Assembly: GCA_913063255.1 (NCBI GenBank)
Contig: CAJXYJ010000006.1
Coordinates: 1-46,646, forward strand
Reading direction: 5' to 3'
From: an uncultured Flavobacteriales bacterium
GTDB taxonomy: Bacteria > Bacteroidota > Bacteroidia > Flavobacteriales > Flavobacteriaceae
DNA: 46,646 nucleotides
Under the pieces are notes generated by a model. It saw nothing but the letters and a program-made list of their open reading frames with translations. It did not search any database and was not told where the DNA came from. Of this stretch, positions 1 through 7,773 are shown one piece after another. The position numbers and the translations under genes are program-made. Each line of letters starts with the position of its first letter. The first letter of the stretch is position 1.

Positions 1-58
1 TCGACATATCTTTAAATGCTACTAATCTATAATTTTCAGGGTGAATACCTTTTCTCAT
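1..58 (-). CDS. rpmE2: 50S ribosomal protein L31 type B, N-terminal fragment
   Basis: Read on the minus strand from the ATG at 58, the window edge encodes MRKGIHPENYRLVAFKDMS before running out. This is the highly conserved N-terminus of bacterial L31 (bL31), a small zinc-independent (type B) or zinc-binding (type A) protein at the ribosomal subunit bridge. The KGIHPENYR..VFKDMS pattern without a CxxC motif fits type B, but only 19 codons are visible, so the type call rests on the N-terminus alone. A TAAATTTG promoter box at 114-107 and a short leader hairpin at 96-81 precede it on the same strand. The gene is truncated by the window, not broken. Confidence 0.85.
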   Translation of the reverse strand, partial: MRKGIHPENYRLVAFKDMS

Positions 59-80
59 TTTATTTTCTTTTAAATCGGAT

Positions 81-96
81 TCCTGACCTTTCAGGA
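81..96 (-). promoter_or_regulatory. Leader hairpin upstream of rpmE2
   Basis: A perfect 6-bp inverted repeat, TCCTGA and TCAGGA around a four-base loop, lies 23 bases before the rpmE2 start. The -7 box at 114-107 predicts transcription starting near base 100, so the hairpin would sit at the extreme 5' end of the mRNA. Ribosomal protein genes are often autoregulated through leader structures. That this one acts so is inference from position only. Confidence 0.4.
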
Positions 97-106
97 TTTC
101 AGTTTG

Positions 107-114
107 CAAATTTA
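107..114 (-). promoter_or_regulatory. Bacteroidota -7 promoter box for rpmE2
   Basis: TAAATTTG on the minus strand matches the Bacteroidota sigma-A -7 consensus TAnnTTTG, about 50 bases before the rpmE2 start codon. I did not find a clear -33 TTG. Confidence 0.5.
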
Positions 115-315
115 ATCATTTATAAATAAACTACAATAAAATATTGTTTTTTTTTAAGAATAATCAAACGTAATAATAATTCAATGTTTATAGTGCTTCC
201 AGGCATAATTAAATAAAAAACAAACCAACATAAGAGCATAGAACATATTAAAAGTGCTATTTGTAATTAATAATTGAGTTTATACCATAGCTAGTAAGAA
301 TATGTAACGTTTTGT

Positions 316-323
316 TATCTTTG
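316..323 (+). promoter_or_regulatory. -7 promoter box for the DUF4199 gene
   Basis: TATCTTTG matches TAnnTTTG exactly and lies 55 bases before the chosen ATG at 379. No convincing -33 element is visible at the usual distance. It probably drives the DUF4199-glycosyltransferase pair. Confidence 0.5.
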
Positions 324-378
324 CTTACTAACAAACCGGAACTGCCCGACGTTAATGTTGGGTTTTAAAATCAATCTC

Positions 379-906
379 ATGGAAACACAAGAAGTATCTG
401 TTAAAAAAATTGCATTAAATTACGGCTTAATATTAGCTTTATTGTCTATTGTAGTATCTGTAATAGCATACGTTACAAACAATCATATTGAAAGGCCTTG
501 GTGGGTTTCTGTATTAAGCACTACTGCTATGGTTGGAGTTATAGTATATGGACTTAAAGCATATAAAGATGAGAATAGTGGGTTTCTAACTATTGCAGAA
601 GCTCTTAAAGTAGGTCTTGCAATATCCATTATAGCAGGTATTATTGGGGCATTATACAATTATATTTTTGTAACGGTTATAGAACCAGAATTTGTAACAC
701 AAATGTTAGATATGACTCGTGATCAAATGATTGAACAAAATCCAGACATGGCTCAAGATCAAATGGACATGGCAATGGGAATTACTGAAAAAATGATGCA
801 ACCCACGATTATGTCTGCCATAGGAATAATAATGACTCTATTTTTTGGGTTTATTATTTCATTAATATCAGGTTTAATTATGAAAGTGAATCGTCCTGAA
901 AATTAG
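379..906 (+). CDS. DUF4199 domain membrane protein
   Basis: A 175-residue integral membrane protein of the DUF4199 family, found throughout Flavobacteriia; its function is not known. Four hydrophobic segments lie at about residues 14-33, 43-60, 76-98 and 143-168. The loop between the third and fourth is methionine-rich and acidic (LDMTRDQMIEQNPDM and the DMAMGITEKMM stretch), as is usual in the family. The ATG at 379 (METQEVSVKKI) was chosen over an in-frame ATG at 355 because eight extra residues would put an unusual MLGFKINL in front of the normal start. The next gene, a glycosyltransferase, begins 12 bases downstream, and the two are probably one transcript. This pairing is common in the family and suggests, without proof, a role at the cell envelope. 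Confidence 0.85.
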   Translation: METQEVSVKKIALNYGLILALLSIVVSVIAYVTNNHIERPWWVSVLSTTAMVGVIVYGLKAYKDENSGFLTIAEALKVGLAISIIAGIIGALYNYIFVTVIEPEFVTQMLDMTRDQMIEQNPDMAQDQMDMAMGITEKMMQPTIMSAIGIIMTLFFGFIISLISGLIMKVNRPEN

Positions 907-918
907 AAAATAAAATTA

Positions 919-1863
919 ATGAATCTCTCCATCGTTATCCCTCTTCTTAACGAAGAAGAATCTATTAAAGAATTATACCATTGGATCGTAACAGTTATGC
1001 AATCCAATGGTTTTTTATATGAACTTATATTTATAGACGATGGTAGTACCGATGGTTCTTGGAACCTTATAGAAGAATTAGCTAAGGAGCATACTGAAGT
1101 AAAAGGAATTCGATTTCTAGGGAATTTTGGAAAATCCCAAGCACTTCATGCTGGGTTTTCTCAAGCAAAGGGGGATGTAGTTATTACTATGGATGCCGAT
1201 TTACAAGATGATCCAGAAGAAATCCCTGAGCTATATAGAATGATTACCGAAGACAATTATGATTTGGTTTCGGGATGGAAGAAAGTACGTTACGATTCTA
1301 AAATTGCAAAAAACTTACCTTCAAAACTTTTCAACTTTGCTGCTCGTAAAACTTCTGGGGTACAACTAAATGATTTTAATTGCGGACTTAAAGCCTATAA
1401 AAAGGAAGTTATTAAAAGCATAGAAGTTACTGGTGATATGCATCGTTATATACCCGTACTAGCCAAGAATGCGGGATTTAGCAATATTGGAGAGAAAGTT
1501 GTGAAACATCAAGCTAGAAAATATGGAGTCACTAAATTTGGTATGGAACGATTTTTAAGAGGCTTTTTAGATTTAATTACCATTTCATTTATATCTAGGT
1601 TTGGTAAACGTCCTATGCACTTTTTTGGTGCTTGGGGAGCTATCATGCTTTTTGTTGGACTTTGTTTTGCAATTTATTTAGGTATCGACAAATTATTTAT
1701 AAACCCCACAGGAAGGTTGATTACCGAAAAACCACAATTTTACATATCTCTTACCGCTATGATTTTAGGATCTCAATTTTTTGTAGCAGGATTTTTAGGA
1801 GAAATGATTTTAAGAAGTAAAAAAGATTCAAAAAACTACATTGTAAAAGAAAGAGTAAATTAA
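919..1863 (+). CDS. Family 2 glycosyltransferase, DPM1/ArnC-like, with C-terminal membrane segments
   Basis: 314 residues. The N-terminal two thirds is a GT-A fold: VIPLLNEEESI near the start, the nucleotide-binding IDDGSTDGS around residues 40-48, and the metal-binding MDADLQDDPEEI around 90-101. This arrangement is that of polyprenyl-phosphate mannose or glucose transferases (DPM1, ArnC, GtrB), which move a sugar from a nucleotide donor to a lipid carrier at the cytoplasmic membrane. Two hydrophobic helices near residues 235-257 and 275-300 anchor the C-terminus, as in the GtrB type. It follows the DUF4199 gene by 12 bases. Donor sugar and final product cannot be read from the sequence; envelope glycan or glycolipid synthesis is the likely setting. 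Confidence 0.9.
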   Translation: MNLSIVIPLLNEEESIKELYHWIVTVMQSNGFLYELIFIDDGSTDGSWNLIEELAKEHTEVKGIRFLGNFGKSQALHAGFSQAKGDVVITMDADLQDDPEEIPELYRMITEDNYDLVSGWKKVRYDSKIAKNLPSKLFNFAARKTSGVQLNDFNCGLKAYKKEVIKSIEVTGDMHRYIPVLAKNAGFSNIGEKVVKHQARKYGVTKFGMERFLRGFLDLITISFISRFGKRPMHFFGAWGAIMLFVGLCFAIYLGIDKLFINPTGRLITEKPQFYISLTAMILGSQFFVAGFLGEMILRSKKDSKNYIVKERVN

Positions 1864-1898
1864 ATTCTCTTTTATATCATAATTCATTTTAAAACTAT

Positions 1899-1929
1899 TT
1901 GATATTAAATTATAAACTTATTATTTTTG
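1899..1929 (+). promoter_or_regulatory. Promoter for the lipoprotein-barrel gene pair
   Basis: A TTG at 1899-1901 and TATTTTTG at 1922-1929, separated by 20 bases, match the -33 and -7 elements of Bacteroidota promoters. The predicted start of transcription near 1936 gives a leader of about 27 bases to the ATG at 1963. Confidence 0.55.
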
Positions 1930-1962
1930 CAATACTATTCTTACAAACTAATTAAAAAAAAT

Positions 1963-2430
1963 ATGAGAAAACTGAAATTATTTGCTGGATTATTAATATG
2001 TATATTATTATTAAATGCTTGTTCTAGTGATGATGACAACAATCAACATACCATAGATGAGCTATTAACAGCAAATAGCCCTTGGACCTTTAATTATTAT
2101 GAAATGATTAATATCATTGATGCCGGTAATTCAAGTTTTACTCAAGAAGATATTGAAAATGAAACTAATATATCTAACAGTGATGTAACAGTTACTTTTA
2201 ATGAAGATGGTTCAGGCTCATCATTTACGCCAGGAGAAGGAACTGATTCATGGGATTGGGAAATAATTAATAACAATCAATTAAAAATAATTTTTGACGG
2301 TGGTGAAACTTCCATATTTGAAAATTTTAATGTTACTTCTTCTCAATTAACTATTGAAACTGAAAGTGTTTCTTTTGACCCAGTTGCTATTTTTGAGGTT
2401 TCACATTATGGGAAATTTTATTATGATTAA
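1963..2430 (+). CDS. Small lipocalin-like lipoprotein, unrecognised
   Basis: A 155-residue secreted lipoprotein. The ATG at 1963 gives a textbook signal peptide (MRKLKLFAGLLICILLLNAC) with the lipobox LLNAC and then SSDDDNN, the acidic run typical of flavobacterial surface-exposed lipoproteins. The upstream in-frame ATG at 1927 overlaps the promoter box and was rejected. The mature part has alternating hydrophobic strands with a WTFNYYE start and a late YGKFYYD end, resembling the lipocalin-like proteins common in these genomes, though no diagnostic motif is present. Its last codons overlap the next gene by eight bases, so it is probably translated together with the downstream outer-membrane barrel. 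Confidence 0.75.
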   Translation: MRKLKLFAGLLICILLLNACSSDDDNNQHTIDELLTANSPWTFNYYEMINIIDAGNSSFTQEDIENETNISNSDVTVTFNEDGSGSSFTPGEGTDSWDWEIINNNQLKIIFDGGETSIFENFNVTSSQLTIETESVSFDPVAIFEVSHYGKFYYD

Positions 2431-2992
2431 TTTCTTAAAGAAATCATTACTTCTTCTATTTTTGGTTTTATTACCAATAATTACTAAAGCTCAACATAAA
2501 TTTGGGGTATTAGCTGGCGTTAATTTGTCGGCATTATCAGATGGTATATTAAATTCTACATATTTAGGAAGCAATTCTTTTAGTTTTCATATAGGTGGAG
2601 TTTATGAATTAGAGCTTAAAGAGAAAATTGCTTTTAGACCAAAAATTATTTATTCTCAACAAGGGGATCGAGAAACTTTTGATAGCAATATCAATTATGA
2701 GTTAACTTACTTAAATTTCCCACTTGATTTTAAATTTTTTCAGAAACCATACCTTATAGCTGGCCCACAAATTGGTTTTCTTATTGATACTAAAAAAAAT
2801 AGTGGTGATTTTGGCGACTTACCAATTTTTGATTATGGTGCAAATATTGGGATAGGATTTGACATTAAAGACTTTTTTATTGAATTTAATGCATATCAGG
2901 GATTTAACACATTAATTGAAATTGAATTTGCTTATGAGGATATTGAAGCAACTAACACAGTTTTACAATTAAGTTTTGGATACCATTTTTAA
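2423..2992 (+). CDS. PorT-like outer membrane beta-barrel protein
   Basis: 189 residues beginning with a signal peptide (MINFLKKSLLLLFLVLLPII, cleaved near TKAQ). The mature protein is a run of amphipathic strands that ends in LQLSFGYHF, a terminal aromatic as expected for an outer-membrane barrel. The opening HKFGVLAGVNLSAL is characteristic of the PorT/outer-membrane-beta-barrel family of Bacteroidota. The start at 2423 overlaps the stop of the lipoprotein by eight bases; an alternative ATG at 2408 would add five residues before the signal peptide. The pairing with a small lipoprotein suggests a shared envelope role. The true T9SS PorT is one member of this broad family, and nothing here says this is that one. 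Confidence 0.8.
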   Translation: MINFLKKSLLLLFLVLLPIITKAQHKFGVLAGVNLSALSDGILNSTYLGSNSFSFHIGGVYELELKEKIAFRPKIIYSQQGDRETFDSNINYELTYLNFPLDFKFFQKPYLIAGPQIGFLIDTKKNSGDFGDLPIFDYGANIGIGFDIKDFFIEFNAYQGFNTLIEIEFAYEDIEATNTVLQLSFGYHF

Positions 2993-3085
2993 ATAAAATA
3001 ATATTTAAAAATCAAAATACTTAGGCTCTCGATAGATGTTAGGTTTAAAAACTAATCATTATTTTTACACACTTAATACTAAATA

Positions 3086-4804
3086 ATGATATACGTAGAT
3101 CCAAAAACTTTAGAGCGAGTTAATGTATGGCTCACTCCTTTTTTTGATGAAGAAACCCAACAAACAATTAAAGAACTTATAGCTTTTGAACCAGAAACAT
3201 TAGAAGAAAGTTTCTATAAAAGTTTAGAATTTGGTACCGGTGGAATGCGTGGGATTATGGGTGTTGGTGACAACAGAATTAATAAATACACTCTCGGAAA
3301 AAATACTCAGGGACTTTCCAATTACCTTAAAGAGCAATTTCCAAACCAAGAAATTAAAGTAGCAATTGCTTACGATTGCCGTCATAATAGTAAAGAACTA
3401 GCAAAGTTGGTTGCCGATGTATTTTCTGCAAACGGAATTCAAGTTTTTCTGTTTTCAGATTTACGACCTACACCAGAGCTATCTTTTGCAGTGAAGCATT
3501 TAGATTGCCAATGTGGAATAGTTTTAACCGCTTCCCACAACCCTCCAGAATATAATGGCTATAAAGTATATTGGGAAGATGGTGGACAATTGGTTCCACC
3601 TCAAGATGGGGAGATAATAGCAGAAATAAATAGTTTACAATATACAGACGTTCAATTTGAAGCCAATGAATCTCTTATTTCTTATATAGATACTGAGGTT
3701 GATGAAGCATTTGCTGAAGCTTCCATAAAGAATGGAACTTTTAATACCCAACAAAAAGCAAAAGACAATTTAAAAATTGTTTTTACTTCCTTACACGGAA
3801 CATCAATTACTATGGTTCCCAAAGTTCTAAAGCAGGCGGGTTATAAAAATGTTTCTATTGTAGAAGAGCAAGCAATACCAAATGGGGACTTCCCTACCGT
3901 AGCTTCTCCCAATCCTGAGGAGCCAGAAGCATTACAAATGGCTATTGATTTAGCTTTAAAAGAAAATGCCGACATTGTTATTGGTACCGATCCAGATTGC
4001 GATCGTTTAGGGGTTGCTGTAAGAAATCCTGAAGGTGGTTTTACCATCTTAAATGGAAATCAGGCCATGGTTATCAAAACTCATTTCTTATTAGAACAAT
4101 GGAAAAATCAAGGAAAACTAAACGGAAATCAGTTTGTAGCTTCCACTATCGTTTCTACTCCTTTGATAAGAAAAGTTGCTGCTAATTTTGGAGTAACATA
4201 TAAGGAAGGTCTTACTGGTTTTAAATGGATTGCTAAAATGATCAAGGATTTTCCAGAATTAGAACATATTGGTGGTGGAGAAGAAAGTTTTGGTTATTTA
4301 GTAGGAGATTTTGTTAGAGATAAGGATGCGGTTACCGCTACCCTATTGGTATGTGAAATTGCTGCTCAAAGAAAACAAAATAATTCTAGCTTGTTTGAAT
4401 ATCTTCAAGACATTTATGCTACTTATGGTTTTTATCAAGAGTACCTAATTTCGATTGTTAAGAAAGGCAAAAAAGGAGCAGAAGAGATTTCAGAAATGAT
4501 GAAAAATTTCAGAGAAAATCCTTTTACAGAAATTTCTGGAAGCAAAGTAATTAAAATGGAAGATTATCTTGTAGGTGAAGCTATCAATTTTGAAACAAAC
4601 ACTAAAGATAAGATTGATATTCCAAACTCCAACGTACTTATATATTATACCAAAGACGGATCAAAAATAGCAATGCGCCCAAGTGGAACCGAGCCAAAAA
4701 TAAAGTTTTATATTAGCGTAAATACCGAATCGGAAAATGAAGAAAATGCAAAAGACATACTTCAGGAAAAAATCGATTCGATTATTACATTTTTAAACAA
4801 CTAA
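3086..4804 (+). CDS. Phosphosugar mutase (phosphoglucomutase/phosphomannomutase family)
   Basis: 572 residues, the normal length of the long PgcA-like group. It interconverts hexose-1- and hexose-6-phosphates through a phosphoserine. The active-site serine loop TASHNPPEYNGYK is at about residues 148-160, the metal-binding loop GTDPDCDRLGV at about 299-309, the sugar-binding EESFGYLVGDFVRDKDA near 398-414, and the phosphate-binding RPSGTEPKIKFY near 532-543. All four catalytic elements are intact. The ABC exporter gene begins two bases after the stop, so the two are co-transcribed. The mutase likely supplies activated sugar for glycogen or envelope glycan synthesis; substrate preference cannot be told. 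Confidence 0.93.
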   Translation: MIYVDPKTLERVNVWLTPFFDEETQQTIKELIAFEPETLEESFYKSLEFGTGGMRGIMGVGDNRINKYTLGKNTQGLSNYLKEQFPNQEIKVAIAYDCRHNSKELAKLVADVFSANGIQVFLFSDLRPTPELSFAVKHLDCQCGIVLTASHNPPEYNGYKVYWEDGGQLVPPQDGEIIAEINSLQYTDVQFEANESLISYIDTEVDEAFAEASIKNGTFNTQQKAKDNLKIVFTSLHGTSITMVPKVLKQAGYKNVSIVEEQAIPNGDFPTVASPNPEEPEALQMAIDLALKENADIVIGTDPDCDRLGVAVRNPEGGFTILNGNQAMVIKTHFLLEQWKNQGKLNGNQFVASTIVSTPLIRKVAANFGVTYKEGLTGFKWIAKMIKDFPELEHIGGGEESFGYLVGDFVRDKDAVTATLLVCEIAAQRKQNNSSLFEYLQDIYATYGFYQEYLISIVKKGKKGAEEISEMMKNFRENPFTEISGSKVIKMEDYLVGEAINFETNTKDKIDIPNSNVLIYYTKDGSKIAMRPSGTEPKIKFYISVNTESENEENAKDILQEKIDSIITFLNN

Positions 4805-4806
4805 TA

Positions 4807-6633
4807 ATGGATTACTTTAAAAAAATATTACGTTTTGCTTATCCTTATAAAAGATTTGCTTTTTTAAATATTCTATGTAATATTTTTTATGCCCTCTTTA
4901 GTGCTTTATCCTTTATTGCTTTAATACCCATGCTGGATATTCTTTTTAAGCAGGACAAACTAAAAGTGATTAAGGAACCTGTTTATTCTGGAATTGCAAA
5001 TGCAAAGGATTATTATCAAGAGTTATTGGCATTTAAAGTTCAGGAATTTGCTCAAAGTGATGCTTCGAAAGCATTGTTAGTAGTAATAAGTCTAATTATA
5101 GTATTATTTTTTCTAAAGAATATATTTAGATACTTAGCGATGTATTTTATTACATTTTTAAGAAATGGGGTCCTAAAAGACATTAGGAATGAACTGTATA
5201 AAAAAACAATTCATCTTCCATTATCCTTTTTTTCTGAAAAACGAAAAGGAGATATTTTAGCTAGAACTGGAACTGATGTTTTAGAAATTCAGCATTCTTT
5301 TTTATCGGTATTAGAATTAATATTTAGAGAGCCACTAACTATATTATTTACCATTATAATGATGCTTCTAATAAGTGTTAAGCTTACCTTATTTGTATTT
5401 ATTTTTATTCCTATCTCAGGGTTTATAATTTCTAGAATTGGAAAAAACTTAAAACAAAAATCGGATCAAGTTCAGAAAGAACAAGGTATTTTTCTATCTA
5501 CTTTAGAAGAAACTCTAGGAGGATTAAAAATTATTAAAGGCTTTACAGCTGAGAAAATTTTTGGTAATAAGTTTATGGAATCTACCAATCGATTTTATAA
5601 ATATTCAAATTCCTTATTAAATCGTCAAAATTTGGCTTCGCCTACTAGTGAATTTTTAGGAATTACTGTAATTGCTATATTATTATGGTATGGAGGTAAA
5701 ATGGTATTGATAGATGGAACACTAGATGGCAGTTCATTTATCGCTTATATGGGACTTGCTTATAATATTCTAACTCCAGCAAAAGCGATAAGTAAAGCGA
5801 GTTATTCTGTTAAAAAAGGAAATGCAGCTGCAGAACGAGTTTTAGAAATTCTTGAAACAGAATCTACTATAAAAGATACATCTAATGCTATCATAAAAAA
5901 GGATTTTACAACAAGTGTAGAGATAAATAATATTTCATTTAAATATGAATCCGATTGGGTTTTAGACAATTTCTCTTTAAAAGTTCCCAAAGGGCATACC
6001 GTTGCTTTAGTTGGTCAAAGTGGTAGTGGTAAAAGCACCATTGCAAATTTAATCACTCGTTTTTACGATGTAAATAAAGGGTCTATTAGTATAGATTCTG
6101 AACCAATTAAAAACATTAGCAAAAATTCTCTTAGAAATTTATTAGGATTGGTAACCCAAGATTCTATCCTTTTTAACGATTCCATAAAAGGCAATTTATT
6201 AATAGCTAAAGAAGATGCAAGCGATGCCGAAATTATCGAAGCATTAAAAATTGCAAATGCCTGGGAATTTGTAGAAACATTACCAAAAGGTATTGATACT
6301 AATATTGGAGATAGTGGAAATAAACTAAGTGGCGGACAAAAGCAGCGATTGAGTATTGCTAGAGCTGTTCTAAAAAATCCACCAATAATGATTTTGGATG
6401 AAGCTACTTCGGCATTAGACACTGAAAGTGAGCGCCTAGTGCAAGATGCTTTAGAGAATATGATGAAAAACCGAACTTCAATTGTTATTGCACATCGACT
6501 TTCTACCATCCAAAAAGCAGACAATATTATTGTGTTATCTAAAGGTAAAATAGTAGAACAAGGAAAGCATCAAGAGTTATTAGAAGCGAAAGGAGTGTAT
6601 TATAATTTAGTTAAAATGCAATCTTTAGCATAA
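4807..6633 (+). CDS. ABC exporter, fused permease and ATPase (MsbA-like)
   Basis: 608 residues in the half-transporter layout: six membrane helices in the first 330 residues (ABC exporter type 1 domain) and an ATPase domain after about 370. Walker A is GQSGSGKST (about 402-410), the signature LSGGQKQRLSIARA (about 508-521), Walker B IMILDEATSALD (about 529-540) and the switch AHRLS near 561. All are intact. The family (MsbA, lipid-linked glycan and drug exporters) works as a homodimer in the inner membrane. The long first periplasmic loop (about residues 45-85) is usual for Bacteroidota MsbA-like proteins. It follows the phosphosugar mutase gene by two bases. Lipid A-core flipping is plausible, but substrate is not shown. 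Confidence 0.9.
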   Translation: MDYFKKILRFAYPYKRFAFLNILCNIFYALFSALSFIALIPMLDILFKQDKLKVIKEPVYSGIANAKDYYQELLAFKVQEFAQSDASKALLVVISLIIVLFFLKNIFRYLAMYFITFLRNGVLKDIRNELYKKTIHLPLSFFSEKRKGDILARTGTDVLEIQHSFLSVLELIFREPLTILFTIIMMLLISVKLTLFVFIFIPISGFIISRIGKNLKQKSDQVQKEQGIFLSTLEETLGGLKIIKGFTAEKIFGNKFMESTNRFYKYSNSLLNRQNLASPTSEFLGITVIAILLWYGGKMVLIDGTLDGSSFIAYMGLAYNILTPAKAISKASYSVKKGNAAAERVLEILETESTIKDTSNAIIKKDFTTSVEINNISFKYESDWVLDNFSLKVPKGHTVALVGQSGSGKSTIANLITRFYDVNKGSISIDSEPIKNISKNSLRNLLGLVTQDSILFNDSIKGNLLIAKEDASDAEIIEALKIANAWEFVETLPKGIDTNIGDSGNKLSGGQKQRLSIARAVLKNPPIMILDEATSALDTESERLVQDALENMMKNRTSIVIAHRLSTIQKADNIIVLSKGKIVEQGKHQELLEAKGVYYNLVKMQSLA

Positions 6634-6717
6634 TTAACTTAATCTAGTATTTTTACAGTTAATAAGTGATCCTTTTCTTAGTTGGATTGAATAATGTACC
6701 TATTAAATTTATTCCAT

Positions 6718-6748
6718 AAAAAAAGAGCGCTTGGGGCTGCGCTCTTTT
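6718..6748 (+). terminator. Intrinsic terminator-like hairpin after the ABC exporter gene (unit A)
   Basis: AAAAGAGCGC and GCGCTCTTTT form a perfect 10-bp stem around the loop TTGGGGCT, followed by T-rich sequence. It is 85 bases after the exporter stop codon and symmetrical enough to work in both directions. Confidence 0.7.
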
Positions 6749-6759
6749 CAATTTATACG

Positions 6760-6786
6760 CTCATTATATTTAGGGCTCATAATGAG
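6760..6786 (+). repeat. Second hairpin of unit A
   Basis: CTCATTAT and ATAATGAG form a perfect 8-bp stem around an 11-base loop that contains TTAGGGCT. It lacks a T-tract, so it is not an ordinary terminator. The loop octamer nearly repeats that of the preceding hairpin and of the second hairpin in unit B. Confidence 0.45.
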
Positions 6787-6845
6787 AGTACTGTTTAATT
6801 ATAGTTCAAATATATATCGGATAAATCAATAAAACAAATAAAACA

Positions 6846-6878
6846 TGCTTTTTATCGTATTTAATGTGCTTTTTATCG
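6846..6878 (+). repeat. Pair of TGCTTTTTATCG direct repeats, 21 bp apart
   Basis: The 12-mer TGCTTTTTATCG occurs at 6846-6857 and 6867-6878, a centre-to-centre distance of exactly 21 bp, or two helical turns. Such spacing is usual for sites bound by a dimer on one DNA face. The binding protein is unknown. Confidence 0.5.
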
Positions 6879-6937
6879 ATGTTTTAGTTTTATATTTATT
6901 TTTTTCCTACAAATAAATAGATCGGAAATTATTCCAT

Positions 6938-6972
6938 AAAAAAACGGACCTGCCCCCGCGGCGGTCCGTTTT
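6938..6972 (+). terminator. Terminator-like hairpin (unit B)
   Basis: AAAACGGACC and GGTCCGTTTT form a perfect 10-bp stem, the same AAAA-plus-six-GC-rich layout as unit A but with different stem bases, around the GC-rich loop TGCCCCCGCGGC. No gene lies between it and the unit A terminator, so it would end a short, non-coding transcript or act on read-through. Confidence 0.55.
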
Positions 6973-6981
6973 ATAAGGCAT

Positions 6982-7003
6982 TTATCACAGTTGGGGCTGA
7001 TAA
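6982..7003 (+). repeat. Second hairpin of unit B
   Basis: TTATCA and TGATAA form a 6-bp stem around CAGTTGGGGC. The GGGGC of this loop could pair with GCCCC in the loop of the preceding hairpin, giving a possible kissing interaction. Unit A has no matching complement, which weakens this idea. Confidence 0.4.
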
Positions 7004-7073
7004 TAAAAAACCTATTCGTAACAATATGAAGTAAAAGTAATGGTATTTTTCCTACAAAAAAAATATTTATGTA

Positions 7074-7142
7074 TTTTATCGTAATTATTTTACTTTTTAT
7101 CGGATTTATTAGCGTTTTACGATATTAATCTGTTAAATATCG
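7074..7142 (+). repeat. TTTTATCG repeat array before the ECF sigma gene
   Basis: TTTTATCG occurs at 7074-7081 and 7095-7102 (21 bp apart), followed by the weaker TTTTACG at 7115-7121 and AAATATCG at 7135-7142. The final G positions step by 21, 19 and 21 bp. The array ends 56 bases before the GTG start of the sigma factor, so it is placed as an operator for that gene. Confidence 0.45.
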
Positions 7143-7198
7143 AATCCAATTAAACCTTCAAGGTCAATTAATGTCCTATATTTAAACAAACAAATTGT

Positions 7199-7750
7199 GT
7201 GGTTAAAGAAAAACAATTAATATCAGCATTACAATCAATTGAACAAAAAGAAAGTGCCTTTAGAAAACTGGTATCCTTATATAAAGAAAGGTTGTATTGG
7301 CATATCCGAAAAATTGTTATAGATCACGATGATACAGATGATGTTTTACAAAATACATTTATAAAGGTTTTTAAAAATATTGATCGGTTTAAAGGAGATA
7401 GTAAATTATTCACTTGGATGTATCGCATAGCAACTAATGAAGCTATTACTTTTATTAACAAAAAAGTAAAACAAAATAATATAACTTTTGAGGATGTAAA
7501 AATTCAATTGATTTCTAGATTAGAAAGTGATGTATATTTTGAAGGAGATGAAATACAATTACAATTACAGAAAGCGATCGCTACCCTACCCCAAAAACAA
7601 CAATTAGTATTTAATATGAAATATTTTGAAAATCATACTTATGAGAATCTTTCAGAAATTTTAGATACATCGGTAGGTGGTTTAAAGAGTAATTATCATT
7701 TAGCTGTAAAAAAAATTACAGCTTTTCTTAAAACAAATGAAACCTTTTAA
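7199..7750 (+). CDS. ECF-type RNA polymerase sigma factor
   Basis: 183 residues, the usual ECF length, with a GTG start. Region 2 spans about residues 20-90 (DDTDDVLQNTFIKVFKNIDR for the core-binding part, then FTWMYRIATNEAI), and region 4 about 122-178 (LPQKQQLVFNMKYF, then the helix-turn-helix ENLSEILDTSVGGLKSNYH). Such factors redirect RNA polymerase to a small regulon, normally held by an anti-sigma. Here the next gene, 23 bases downstream of the stop, codes for a one-pass membrane protein suited to that role, and the third gene for a Spy/CpxP-like periplasmic protein. The direct-repeat array upstream may control it. Confidence 0.9.
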   Translation: MVKEKQLISALQSIEQKESAFRKLVSLYKERLYWHIRKIVIDHDDTDDVLQNTFIKVFKNIDRFKGDSKLFTWMYRIATNEAITFINKKVKQNNITFEDVKIQLISRLESDVYFEGDEIQLQLQKAIATLPQKQQLVFNMKYFENHTYENLSEILDTSVGGLKSNYHLAVKKITAFLKTNETF

Positions 7751-7773
7751 AATAATTGTGGTCAAAGAAACAA

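Larger units (their letters stand above)
6634..7198. other. Gene-free 565-bp region with duplicated hairpins and phased repeats
   Basis: There is no credible open reading frame here. The sequence ATTCCATAAAAAAA occurs at 6711 and again exactly 220 bp later at 6931, each time leading into a 10-bp stem and then a second, weaker hairpin whose loop contains TTRGGGCT. TTTTTCCTACAAA occurs at 6901 and 7047. TTTTATCG motifs occur in pairs 21 bp apart. Together this looks like a diverged tandem duplication between the ABC exporter and the ECF sigma gene. Individual elements are listed separately. Confidence 0.55.

Noticed and set aside
302-318. ATGTAACGTTTTGTTAT before the DUF4199 gene, similar to the nap palindrome
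   Set aside because: The half sites are spaced five bases apart instead of four and the outer bases do not match, so it is more likely chance overlap with the TATCTTTG promoter box.
1927-1962. Upstream ATG for the lipoprotein
   Set aside because: It lies inside the -7 box and would put twelve residues in front of a complete lipoprotein signal peptide.
2354-2422. Longer start for the outer-membrane barrel
   Set aside because: The added residues are the out-of-frame shadow of the lipoprotein gene, and the signal peptide begins at 2423.
6982-7003. Kissing-loop riboregulator in unit B
   Set aside because: GGGGC/GCCCC complement exists in unit B only; unit A has no equivalent, so it is not claimed as a feature.
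6846-7142. LytTR-type operator
   Set aside because: The 21-bp phasing fits, but the TTTTATCG sequence does not match the LytTR consensus and no LytTR gene is in the window.
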